64,000 bases of DNA, from the NCBI RefSeq assembly GCF_030160715.1, contig NZ_BSOW01000025.1, positions 1 through 64,000 of the forward strand, given 5' to 3'. Of this stretch, positions 8,475 to 17,048 are shown piece after piece; within the stretch, counting starts at the first letter, position 1; every line of letters begins with the position of its first letter. The stretch is from Bradyrhizobium iriomotense (GTDB taxonomy: Bacteria > Pseudomonadota > Alphaproteobacteria > Rhizobiales > Xanthobacteraceae). The translations under genes and the position numbers were made by a program. The notes under the pieces were generated by a model, which did no database searches, was not told the DNA's origin, and worked only from the letters and a program-made list of their open reading frames with translations.

Positions 8475-10217
8475 TCAGAGCCCTGCAGCCTGGCGCTTGA
8501 CTGGGGACACGCAGAGATGCGCGGTGCGGAAGGACACATCGCCTGCGTCCTGAGGCGGCAAGGTATCGCAGATCTCCACGACATAGCCGATGCCCTTGCC
8601 CGCGGCGTAGGCGAGCCGTGACGCGTGATCGTTCGCTGCCGCCGTTTCGGTCATCCTCTGATGCCAGACCACATAGTAGGACGGCGTCCACATCGCGGCC
8701 GCTCCGCGCTTGTAGTCGACCCAGACCCGGCGATGCGAGATGAACTCGAAATTGCCCGCCCGTGACAAAGCAATATCCCTGATGGAAGGCGACGGCTTGG
8801 CCTCGCGGTTGGGTGTCAGCGGCACGATGAAGGTCGCGCTTGCTGGCGTCGACATGCGCGCCCAGTTGGCCACGTCGGCCCATTCCTGCGTTGCCTCGGA
8901 ATTGGATCGATTGAAGATGAAATATTGCCAGGCGCACACCGGAAACATCACGCCTCCGGCCAACGCAAGCATCGCGTAACCGAGCTTGCGGCGATTGGGT
9001 GGCGCCGCGCTCGTGGCCGCCTCGAAACGCGTGGATGCCAGGATGATCGAGATGGCGATCAGAAACGCAGCATCACCGAGGTAAAGCGACAGCACGATCG
9101 CGCAACCGGGCAGGAACAGGCCGGAACTGTCGCGGCGCAACCAGCACGTCGCCAGCGCGGCAATCGCGAGCCCCGCCAAAAGATAAATGATTGTGCTCGA
9201 GCGAAGCAGCTGAATGTTGAGGATGAAAGGCGACGTGCTGATGGACGGCACGACGACGCCGATCAGATAGAGAGCGATCGCCCCGAGATAGGCGATTTGC
9301 AGCTCCCGGGCCGTCGGCCCGAACCAGTACAGCGCGACCGCACCAAGGGTGGTGACCGCGACCATCTGGAGGATGCCGGACATCGAGATCGAATCGATCA
9401 GCGAATGTCCGGCGAAATATTCGTGGAGATAGGCGGCATAGTCGACGCCAAGCGACTTGCCGAGCTCGGGATTGGACAGGATCGCATGGAGCACCGGGAA
9501 CATGATCGGCGCGATGATCACGACGCCGATCGCAGTCCGCAAGCAGACCGTACCGAGGCTCGTTTCCTTCTTGATCAGAAGGCCAATGGCGATCAGCGCC
9601 AGCAACGGCGCGAGCCAGATCGCCATGAACGCGTTGACGAAGAAGGTGACGCCCAACGCGACGGTCGCCGCCGTGAAGCGCGCCCGGGCTGCGAAATAGA
9701 CGCCCAAGAGGATCGTCCCGTTGGCGATCTCCGAATGCGTGAAGCAGTTGATGAACAGGCCACCGGTGCCGGCAGGGATATAGCCGAAAAGCAGCGGCAT
9801 CGAGCAGATCAGTAGCGTAAACACGATCCTGTCGCGCCGGTCGGTGATGCCGAGCAGCGACGCGCAGCACAGGAAACCGAGGACAGAGAGCAGCCTCGAC
9901 AGAAAATTCAGGGCGAAGAAGATCTGCTCGGTGTGGCCGAAATATTTCTGGGTGTCGGCGAGCACGATCCATATGCCGGATGCGAAGTAGCGCATCGACT
10001 GGATGAATGCATCGTCCTGGTATTGCGGCTCGTTGTAGAGGCCGGCAACGATCGGCAGGTGGAAGATGTTGTTTTCCACGCCGAAGACATATCCGCTTGT
10101 AAGGATCGACAATAGCGAGCCGGCCACCGCAATCGTCAGCGTGTCGACGAAGGGGGCCGGAAGGCTCGTGGCGCCCTCCCGCCGGTCGACAGGCATGGTC
10201 AGGCTTGTCTCGGTCAT
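8475..10217 (-). CDS. Large polytopic membrane protein, possible GT-C glycosyltransferase
   Basis: 580 residues when started at the ATG at 10217, whose first base overlaps the UbiA-gene stop (TGATG). The longer reading frame upstream only shadows the UbiA gene. About twelve transmembrane segments fill residues 25-440, followed by a soluble C-terminal domain (about 450-575, with WADVANWARMSTPASATF and FISHRRVWVDYKRG). An Asp pair in the first outer loop (EPQYQDDAFIQSMRYF, near residue 68) is the kind of acidic motif GT-C enzymes use. I cannot name a family with certainty. It resembles membrane proteins with a DUF6798-like tail. Operon position between the UbiA fusion and the GT87 gene suggests envelope glycan work. 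Confidence 0.65.
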   Translation of the reverse strand: MTETSLTMPVDRREGATSLPAPFVDTLTIAVAGSLLSILTSGYVFGVENNIFHLPIVAGLYNEPQYQDDAFIQSMRYFASGIWIVLADTQKYFGHTEQIFFALNFLSRLLSVLGFLCCASLLGITDRRDRIVFTLLICSMPLLFGYIPAGTGGLFINCFTHSEIANGTILLGVYFAARARFTAATVALGVTFFVNAFMAIWLAPLLALIAIGLLIKKETSLGTVCLRTAIGVVIIAPIMFPVLHAILSNPELGKSLGVDYAAYLHEYFAGHSLIDSISMSGILQMVAVTTLGAVALYWFGPTARELQIAYLGAIALYLIGVVVPSISTSPFILNIQLLRSSTIIYLLAGLAIAALATCWLRRDSSGLFLPGCAIVLSLYLGDAAFLIAISIILASTRFEAATSAAPPNRRKLGYAMLALAGGVMFPVCAWQYFIFNRSNSEATQEWADVANWARMSTPASATFIVPLTPNREAKPSPSIRDIALSRAGNFEFISHRRVWVDYKRGAAAMWTPSYYVVWHQRMTETAAANDHASRLAYAAGKGIGYVVEICDTLPPQDAGDVSFRTAHLCVSPVKRQAAGL

Positions 10218-11554
10218 CAGATCGCTACCAGCATGATGCAGATCATCGCCATCACGGTGATGCGGCTGGCGTTGTCCTTGAAGGTGTAGAGGATCGGGTC
10301 GTCCGGCATCTCGCGGCGGTGCGCCATCATCAACGCGCGGCCGAACCAGTAGAGCAAGAGCGGATTGAGCAGCCACAGCATCCAGGGCCGGCTATAGAGC
10401 GTCATCACCGCCGAGGACGAGACGTAGAGCGAGAACACGATCACCGCGTTCATCCCGCTCGCCGCCGCCATCGCCGCGATGACCTGGAGATCGCCGATCC
10501 GGTAGTCGCGGTTGGCGGGATCGGAAAGACCCGCGCCCTGCCGCAGCGTCAGCTCGCTGAAGCGCTTGATCAGCGCCAGCGAGGTGAACACGAACAGCGA
10601 GAACATCAAGAGCCATTCGGACAGCACCACGCCGACACTGACGGCGCCGGCGACGATGCGCAGCGTATAGAGGCCGGCAAGCGTGACAACGTCGAGCAGC
10701 ATCTTCTTCTTCAGGAACAGCGAGTAGGCGATCGTGGTGACGAGATAACCGGTGAGGACGGCGACGAAGATGCCGGAGATGCACAGGCTGGCGGCAAGGG
10801 CGCAGAGCCACAGCAGCGGTATCGCAACCAGCGCCGATGCGATCGGCAGGTCGCCGGCCGCGAGCGGACGATGCCGCTTGGTCGGATGCTGCCGGTCGGC
10901 CGCGAGGTCGAGCAGGTCGTTCATCAGATAGGCGCCGGACGCGCAGGCCGAGAACGCCAGGAACGCCAGGAGCGCCGCGCCCAGCGCCGGCAGGCTCATC
11001 TGATGCGCCGTGACCAGGGGCACGAAGACGAGCGTATTCTTGGCGTATTGATAGACGCGCAGCGCCCGCAGCCAAATTCGCCAGCGGACCTGACGGCCGG
11101 CCCGCTGGTCGGCGATGTGATCGGCGGATCGCGGGTCGAACGGCAGCACAGCCACATCGCCTGCGGCGAGATCGGCCGGCCTCACCACGCCATCGAAGCC
11201 GAGATGCGCCGCGATCGCCGCGGCGTGAGCTTCGAAGCGGCCGGCGACGAGATAGATCCGCTCGCCCCGCGCCCGCGCCGCCAGCGCGCGATTGAGCACG
11301 TCGGCATCATAGGGGAGGTGGGCGTAGTCGATCTTGGCGCGCGCCAGAATGTCCGTGAGCGGCGCCATGCCCGCGCGTCCGCCCGCGCCGAAGCGGGCCA
11401 GCATACGGCCGGGCCTGCTGAACAGCGCCTCCAGCAGCAGATTCGAGCGCAGCAGCGCGCCTTCGAGGTCAATGACGAGCGCGCGCGGCGATGCCGGCAG
11501 AGACGGTAACGGCTCCGCTCCAGCGAGTTCGTGCTGCCATTGGGGCTGCTCCAT
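10217..11554 (-). CDS. HAD-UbiA fusion, decaprenyl-phosphate phosphoribosyltransferase-like
   Basis: 445 residues from the ATG at 11554; the frame extends further up, but that part is not protein-like. Residues 25-190 form a HAD-like domain whose first motif reads VIDLEGALLRS, so the nucleophile Asp29 is kept while the second acid is Glu31 instead of Asp. Residues 195-440 are a UbiA prenyltransferase with the metal-binding motif NDLLDLAADRQHPTKRHRP (near 210-228), which closely follows the pattern of mycobacterial Rv3806c, the enzyme making decaprenyl-phosphoryl-phosphoribose. The HAD half could remove the 5-phosphate, although the altered motif makes activity uncertain. It is the first gene of a leftward trio. 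Confidence 0.82.
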   Translation of the reverse strand: MEQPQWQHELAGAEPLPSLPASPRALVIDLEGALLRSNLLLEALFSRPGRMLARFGAGGRAGMAPLTDILARAKIDYAHLPYDADVLNRALAARARGERIYLVAGRFEAHAAAIAAHLGFDGVVRPADLAAGDVAVLPFDPRSADHIADQRAGRQVRWRIWLRALRVYQYAKNTLVFVPLVTAHQMSLPALGAALLAFLAFSACASGAYLMNDLLDLAADRQHPTKRHRPLAAGDLPIASALVAIPLLWLCALAASLCISGIFVAVLTGYLVTTIAYSLFLKKKMLLDVVTLAGLYTLRIVAGAVSVGVVLSEWLLMFSLFVFTSLALIKRFSELTLRQGAGLSDPANRDYRIGDLQVIAAMAAASGMNAVIVFSLYVSSSAVMTLYSRPWMLWLLNPLLLYWFGRALMMAHRREMPDDPILYTFKDNASRITVMAMICIMLVAI

Positions 11555-11792
11555 TCGAATACGCGCTCTCAAATGATTGGCATGGCCGGCCCGCGGCCGG
11601 GGAGCAGGGAAATGGACGGCGAAACCGTAATTTCCAAACGCTAAGGACGGCTTAATCGGACCGGAGAAGGTGGGGCGGGGATTTCGGGGATCAGGAACCG
11701 GCTGAGCGGTTCGGCGACGGGCAGACCCATTCGGACCCACGGCAGCGCCAGGGCCTCGATTCGGCCGTCACATAGGGAGCTACCGAGAAAAA

Positions 11793-11879
<87 letters not shown>

Positions 11880-12015
11880 ATGCCGGTTAGGCACGGGGGC
11901 GGTTACTACGGATCGATGACGCGCTTGTCAAATCGAACGTGGCGAGCCGATTGCGCATCGCAAAACGGCCCGATACAAGCCTGCCTCAGGCGCAGCCTTC
12001 CAGGAACGGACCCCC

Positions 12016-12981
12016 ATGGCATCGAATCTCGACACTCTCGTCACGGTTTTCGGCGGATCGGGGTTTTTGGGCAGAAACGTCGTCCGCGCGCTCTGCAAGC
12101 GCGACTACCGGGTCCGGGTCGCGGTGCGGCGGCCCGAGCTTGCCGGCTTCCTCCAGCCCTCGGGCAAGGTCGGGCAGGTCCACACCGTGCAGGCCAATTT
12201 GCGCTATCCGGCCTCGGTCGAGGCGGCGCTGCGTGATTCGCAGATCGTGATCAACCTGGTCGGCATTCTGGCCGAGAGCGGCGCGCAGACCTTTGACGCC
12301 GTCCAGGCCAGGGGCGCCGAGACCGTTGCCAAGGCGGCCGCCGCAGCCGGCTCCCGGATGGTGCATGTCTCCGCCATCGGCGCCGACGAGCAGTCGGCCT
12401 CCCTCTATGCCCGCGCCAAGGCAGCCGGCGAGAAGGCGGTGCTGGCCGCGGTGCCCTCGGCCACGATTTTCCGTCCCTCGGTGGTGTTTGGCCCTGAGGA
12501 CCAGTTCACCAACCGCTTTGCCGCGCTGGCGCGGATGTCGCCGGTGCTGCCGCTGATCGGCGGCGAGACGAAGATGCAGCCGGTCTATGTCGGCGACGTC
12601 GCGAACGCGATCGCGGACGCGGTCGATGGCAAGGCCAAGGCGGGCGCGACCTACGAGCTCGGCGGACCGGAAGTCCTGACCATGCGCGAGATCATCGAGA
12701 CGATCCTCGCGATCACCAATCGCAAGCCGCTCCTGGCGCCGCTGCCGTTCGGCCTGGCGCGCTTCCAGGCCAACTTCCTGCAATTCGCGCCGGGTGCGTT
12801 CAAGCTGACGCCGGACCAGGTGACCCTGCTCGAGAAGCACAACGTCGTGTCGGATGCCGCGAAGGCGGCCGGGCTGACGCTGGAAGGCCTCGGCATCGCG
12901 CCGGATTCGCTCGAAGGCATCACCCCGCAATATCTCTGGCGCTTCCGCCCCGCCGGGCAGTTCCAGCGCAAGGACGCGTAG
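12016..12981 (+). CDS. NDUFA9-like NAD(P)-binding SDR protein (complex I assembly type)
   Basis: 321-residue extended/atypical short-chain dehydrogenase with the N-terminal Rossmann motif VFGGSGFLGRNVVRAL (about residues 9-24). It follows the alphaproteobacterial homologues of mitochondrial complex I subunit NDUFA9, commonly annotated complex I NDUFA9 subunit family protein. The active-site Tyr of classical SDRs is not in the usual YxxxK form (LYARAKAAGEKAV is the nearest), which suits a structural or quinone-related role. It is a single rightward gene between tRNA-Leu and the repeat at 13015, unrelated in strand to the glycan genes around it. Confidence 0.88.
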   Translation: MASNLDTLVTVFGGSGFLGRNVVRALCKRDYRVRVAVRRPELAGFLQPSGKVGQVHTVQANLRYPASVEAALRDSQIVINLVGILAESGAQTFDAVQARGAETVAKAAAAAGSRMVHVSAIGADEQSASLYARAKAAGEKAVLAAVPSATIFRPSVVFGPEDQFTNRFAALARMSPVLPLIGGETKMQPVYVGDVANAIADAVDGKAKAGATYELGGPEVLTMREIIETILAITNRKPLLAPLPFGLARFQANFLQFAPGAFKLTPDQVTLLEKHNVVSDAAKAAGLTLEGLGIAPDSLEGITPQYLWRFRPAGQFQRKDA

Positions 12982-13014
12982 GGGCGCTCTGCAAATCGAG
13001 GAGCGGCTTCGCTT

Positions 13015-13160
13015 ACCTCGCCCCGCTTGCGGGGAGAGGTCGGATCGCATCGACAGATGCGATCTGGGTGAGGGGGAGTCTCCGCGAGTCCAGCTGTTAC
13101 CACCCCCGTGGAGAGCCCCCCTCACCCCAACCCTCTCCCCGCAAGCGGGGCGAGGGAGCG
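13015..13160. repeat. Composite palindromic repeat between convergent genes
   Basis: Two copies of a CCCCGCTTGCGGGG palindrome (about 13021-13034, and the complement 13137-13150) face each other, with GATCGCATC/GATGCGATC as an inner hairpin and GAGGGGGA/TCCCCCTC-like arms. It lies between convergent genes and so may serve as a bidirectional terminator. A related element is at 20973-21124. Confidence 0.75.
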
Positions 13161-13185
13161 CACCGTCGCCGTTGCGCTAGCTCCT

Positions 13186-13926
13186 TCAAAACTTCAGCTT
13201 CTTGAACACGGCTTCGGGCAGCGTCTTGATGATCAGCATCACGAGGCGCCACTTGCCGCTGACATAGACGACGTCGGTCCGACGCTCGACGGCGCCAAAG
13301 ATGGCGTCGCCAACGACGGGCGCCTCCACGGTCAACGGGCCGATCAGCTTCATGCCCTCGGTCATCTTGGTGCGGACGAAGCCCGGCTTGACGGTGACGA
13401 CGTGGACGCCACCGCGGCTGGCGCGGGCGCGCAGGCCCGACAGGAATGCGGAGAACCCGGCCTTCGCAGAGCCATAGACATAGTTCGAGGCGCGGCCGCG
13501 GTCGCCCGCGACCGAGGACACACCGACGATCGAACCATTGCCGCGCGCCAAAAATTTTTCGGCGAACAGGCCGAGGATCAGCGCAGGGCCTTCGTAGTTG
13601 GAGCGCATGATCGTCGTCGCATGATCGAGGTCGCTCTGTGCGGTCTCCTGCGCTCCCAGAAGGCCGACGATCGAGATGACGACATCGGGCAGCGCCGGCA
13701 GGCCGGCGACGAAGCCGTTGAACGACGTGGTGTCGAGCACGTCGAAGCGATGCGTGCTGGCATTGATGTTGTAGCGCGCGTGCAAATCGGCGGCATCAGG
13801 CTCGAGTGCGGCCGTCTCGCGGCCTGCGAGCTGGACATCCCAGCCGGCCTTGGCAAAGCTGCGCGCGGTGGCGCGTCCGATATCGGAGCTGCCCCCTAAC
13901 ACCAACACGATCTTGCGAGTATTCAC
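13186..13926 (-). CDS. SDR oxidoreductase, DprE2-like
   Basis: 246-residue classical SDR. NAD(P) is bound at LVLGGSSDIGRATARSFA (residues 8-25), and the catalytic Tyr and Lys are in YGSAK. Its ATG overlaps the stop of the upstream FAD oxidase gene by four bases, so the two are translationally coupled. In mycobacteria the same pair (DprE1 oxidase, DprE2 NAD-dependent reductase) epimerises decaprenyl-phosphoryl-ribose to decaprenyl-phosphoryl-arabinose. The DprE2 role is inferred from the coupling and fold. The true lipid length in this organism is unknown. Confidence 0.85.
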   Translation of the reverse strand: MNTRKIVLVLGGSSDIGRATARSFAKAGWDVQLAGRETAALEPDAADLHARYNINASTHRFDVLDTTSFNGFVAGLPALPDVVISIVGLLGAQETAQSDLDHATTIMRSNYEGPALILGLFAEKFLARGNGSIVGVSSVAGDRGRASNYVYGSAKAGFSAFLSGLRARASRGGVHVVTVKPGFVRTKMTEGMKLIGPLTVEAPVVGDAIFGAVERRTDVVYVSGKWRLVMLIIKTLPEAVFKKLKF

Positions 13927-15260
13927 GGCTGCACCTCATCAAACAGACGCTGCGAAAGTTTTGAGCGGATTTTTTTGAGGGGATCGAGCGAGGCCCGGAT
14001 CTCCTTGAAGCGTTGCAGGGCCGGATAGCCGGCCTCGAAGGTGCTGCGCGACTGACGCGCGTCCTTCGCAAGATAAAGGCGGCCGCCGGCGGCGACGACG
14101 AGACGGTCGATCTCGTCGAGGAAATTCATGATGTTTCCGGTCGCCGGGAAATCCAGCGCCAGCGTGTAGCCGGGCATCGGAAACGACATCAGGCCGTCGC
14201 CCTGGCCGAGCTTCTTGAGCACGGCGAGGAACGAGGCATCGCCGCGCTTGGAGACGCGATCGAGGATGTCACCGAGCACGGAGAGCGCACCGTCCTGCGG
14301 GATCACGCATTGATGCTGGAGGAAGCCGCGCCGGCCGTAGATGCGATTCCAGGCACCGACGCCGTCGAGCGGAAAGAAGTAGGGAAAGATCGAGACCAGA
14401 TGACTGCCGCCGGCGCGGCGCGCACCCATGCGGTAATAGAGCTCGTTGAAGGCGCGGACCGAGTAGCGGTTCAACGTCATCGACGGCAGATCGATGGGCA
14501 CGCTGAGCTTCGGATCGTGCCCGCGGGGGAATGCTTCCGCACCGCGCGGAATCTCGTTCGCGCGGGCATGCTCGCCGAGATAGATCAGCGAGCGGCCGAG
14601 GTCGTTGCCCGTCGCCACGCAATCGATCCACGCCACCGAATAGGTCGCGGAATCGCCGGCATCGAGCGCGCGCATCGCCGCTTGCAGATCGGACGCCGAG
14701 ATCACCCGCTCGCGAATCCAGCCGGTCTCGACCGGACGGAGCCTGAGCGTCGCCTCCAGGATCACACCGGTCAGGCCCATGCCGCCGATGGTGGCGAGAA
14801 AGACATCCGGATTCTCCTCGCGCGAGACTTCGATGGTCTCGCCCGCACCGGTACGCAGTAGAATACTGTCGACATAGCGGCCGAAGCCGCCCTCGCAATG
14901 ATGGTTCTTGCCGTGCACGTCGGCGGCGATGGCGCCGCCGACCGAGACGAAGCGCGTCCCCGGCACGACGTAAGGCAGAAAGCCGCGCGGGCCAAACGTG
15001 TCGATCAGGTCCGACAGCAGCACGCCGGCCTCGAGGCGAAGACGCCCGGTCGCCGGATCGAACGACCTGACCCGGTCGAACGCGGTCATGCCAATGGTCT
15101 GGCTGACGCCAATGCCGGCATCGCCATAGGCGCGGCCGTTGCCGCGCGCGACGCCGCCGGAGGTCGCGGCGATGGCATCGCCGACCGCACCGAACGATCG
15201 CGGCGTCAGGAGGTCGGTATCGACGACCGGGAAACGTCCCCAGCCGCTGATCAGCGCCAT
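13923..15260 (-). CDS. FAD-dependent oxidase, DprE1-like
   Basis: 445-residue vanillyl-alcohol-oxidase-type flavoprotein. The FAD-binding part has RGNGRAYGDAGIG and PGTRFVSVGGAIAADVHGKN followed by HH, the same landmarks as mycobacterial DprE1 (HGKNHH motif). Near the C-terminus SFPMPGYTLALDFP and LYLAKDARQS match the segments that hold DprE1 Cys387 and Lys418. Here the Lys is kept (Lys399), but the Cys position is Ala368, with the same 31-residue spacing. The likely reaction is oxidation of the 2-hydroxyl of polyprenyl-phosphoryl-ribose. It is cotranscribed with the DprE2-like gene and 117 bases downstream of uppP. Confidence 0.87.
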   Translation of the reverse strand: MALISGWGRFPVVDTDLLTPRSFGAVGDAIAATSGGVARGNGRAYGDAGIGVSQTIGMTAFDRVRSFDPATGRLRLEAGVLLSDLIDTFGPRGFLPYVVPGTRFVSVGGAIAADVHGKNHHCEGGFGRYVDSILLRTGAGETIEVSREENPDVFLATIGGMGLTGVILEATLRLRPVETGWIRERVISASDLQAAMRALDAGDSATYSVAWIDCVATGNDLGRSLIYLGEHARANEIPRGAEAFPRGHDPKLSVPIDLPSMTLNRYSVRAFNELYYRMGARRAGGSHLVSIFPYFFPLDGVGAWNRIYGRRGFLQHQCVIPQDGALSVLGDILDRVSKRGDASFLAVLKKLGQGDGLMSFPMPGYTLALDFPATGNIMNFLDEIDRLVVAAGGRLYLAKDARQSRSTFEAGYPALQRFKEIRASLDPLKKIRSKLSQRLFDEVQP

Positions 15261-15377
15261 GTTCAGCTCCTTGGCGAGGGCTCCGCGCCCCTGCTTTCAG
15301 GAAACTGCCTACCGCCCAAACACTTACATTACGTTGATGAAGAGCCTATTGTTCGAGCGGCGATTTTGCGGACGGAA

Positions 15378-16184
15378 TTACCGTCCGAGCGCCAGCGCGA
15401 TCAGGCCGAGCGAGCCGACGATGACGCGCCACCAGGCGAACAGCGTGAAGCCGTGGCGCGTGACGTATTCGAGGAAGGTCTTCACCACGATGATCGCGGT
15501 GACGAACGACACCACGAAGCCGATCGCGACGATGCCCATGTGATCCATCGTCATCTCGGAGCGGTTCTTGTAGAAGTCATACGCGAAGGCGCCGATCATG
15601 GTGGGGATGGCGAGGAAGAACGAGAACTCCGCCGCCGCGCGCTTGTCCGCCCCGAGCAGCATCGCGGCAACGATGCTGGCGCCCGAGCGCGACACGCCGG
15701 GAATCATCGCAAGGCATTGCGCGATGCCGATCAACAGATAGGTCAGAAGCGGAAACCGCGTCGCATCATGCTCGCGCGGCTTGAGGTCGAGCCGATCGAC
15801 CCAGAGCAGGATGGCGCCGCCGACGATCAGCGTGAAGCACACCACCCAGGGATTGAACAGCATGCTCTTGATGTATTTGCCGGCGACGAGGCCGACGATC
15901 ACCGCGGGGAGGAACGCGACCAGCACGCCGATCACGAAGCGGCGCGCATAGGCATCGCCCGAGAACATGCCGATCGCGACATCCCAGAGCTTCTTGAAGT
16001 AGAGCCCGACGATCGCGAGGATCGCGCCGAGCTGAATCAGGACCGTGAAGGAGTCCCAGAACGCGCCTTCGCCGAGACCAAAGAAGCGCTCGGCAAGCAG
16101 CAGATGTCCGGTGGAGGAAACGGGGAGGAACTCGGTCACGCCCTCGATGATGCCGAGGATCACTGCCCGTATCGTATCTGACAT
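15378..16184 (-). CDS. uppP: Undecaprenyl-diphosphatase UppP (BacA)
   Basis: Integral-membrane phosphatase recycling undecaprenyl pyrophosphate to the monophosphate carrier for peptidoglycan, O-antigen and other glycans. The 268-residue protein shows both family motifs: ILGIIEGVTEFLPVSSTGH at residues 10-28 and PGVSRSGASI near 160. There are about eight transmembrane segments. It lies upstream of the DprE1/DprE2-like genes on the same strand, so lipid-carrier supply and lipid-linked sugar formation may share a transcript. That link is inference. Confidence 0.96.
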   Translation of the reverse strand: MSDTIRAVILGIIEGVTEFLPVSSTGHLLLAERFFGLGEGAFWDSFTVLIQLGAILAIVGLYFKKLWDVAIGMFSGDAYARRFVIGVLVAFLPAVIVGLVAGKYIKSMLFNPWVVCFTLIVGGAILLWVDRLDLKPREHDATRFPLLTYLLIGIAQCLAMIPGVSRSGASIVAAMLLGADKRAAAEFSFFLAIPTMIGAFAYDFYKNRSEMTMDHMGIVAIGFVVSFVTAIIVVKTFLEYVTRHGFTLFAWWRVIVGSLGLIALALGR

Positions 16185-16355
16185 ATTTACGGTCCATTTC
16201 GGCTGGAAAAGCGGGGCTCTTCTCGCCTATTCGTCCCTCTGCCGCAATCGCTAAATGCGGAAATCACGGGGTTGCCTCGCGGTTTTGAAGGACTAGTGTG
16301 GCGCCGAACAAACATTGATGGATTCTTAAGCACCCCCGACATAGTCAAAGGCTGC

Positions 16356-17048
16356 ATGTTCACGCTGTTTCATCATCCGTTCTGCCCGCATTCGCGCTTC
16401 ATTCGCCTGATCGTCGGCGAGTACGGGCTCGACTTGAAGCTGGTGGAAGAGCGCGCCTGGGAACGGCGCGAAGCCTTTCTGACGCTCAATCCGGCGGGCA
16501 CCACCCCGGTGCTGGCGACCGAGGACCAGCCATCCGTTCCGGGCGCCACCGTCATCGCCGAATATATCGACGAGGCCCATGGCGCCGCGATGGGCGTCAA
16601 GCGGCTGATGCCGGAAACAATTGCCGAGCGCATCGAGGTGCGGCGGCTGATGGCGTGGTTCAACGAGAAATTCTTCGAGGAAGTCTCTCATCCGCTGGTG
16701 ACCGAACGCATCTACAAGCGTTTCATGAGCGAGGAGAATGGCGGCGGGCCGCCCTCGGCGGATGTGATGCGCGCCGCCAAGGCCAATGTGCGCTATCATC
16801 TGGCCTATATCGGCTGGCTGGCGCAGACGCGAAATTTCCTCGCCGGCGACCGGCTCACTTACGCGGATCTCGCCGCCGCGGCGCATCTTTCGGCGATCGA
16901 CTATCTGGGCGACGTGCCATGGAGCGAGGACGAGGCCGCAAAGGCGTGGTACGCGCGGGTGAAATCCCGCCCGTCGTTCCGCCCGCTGCTGAGCGAATGG
17001 CTGGCCGGCGTGCCGGCGTCGCGGACCTACGTGGACCTGGATTTCTGA
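16356..17048 (+). CDS. Glutathione S-transferase family protein
   Basis: 230 residues from the ATG at 16356; the upstream in-frame extension is not GST-like. The thioredoxin-fold N-terminal domain begins MFTLFHHPFCPHSRFIRL, with a CPHS motif at the usual active-site position. The C-terminal helical domain carries FLAGDRLTYADLAAAAHLS, the family's conserved N-capping and Asp region. Substrate is unknown. The 3' end overlaps the predicted start of queG, suggesting cotranscription. Confidence 0.9.
   Translation: MFTLFHHPFCPHSRFIRLIVGEYGLDLKLVEERAWERREAFLTLNPAGTTPVLATEDQPSVPGATVIAEYIDEAHGAAMGVKRLMPETIAERIEVRRLMAWFNEKFFEEVSHPLVTERIYKRFMSEENGGGPPSADVMRAAKANVRYHLAYIGWLAQTRNFLAGDRLTYADLAAAAHLSAIDYLGDVPWSEDEAAKAWYARVKSRPSFRPLLSEWLAGVPASRTYVDLDF

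Noticed and set aside
13015..13160. CRISPR-like array
   Set aside because: The palindromes are few, not regularly spaced and have no unique spacers of constant length. The same applies to the other repeat clusters.
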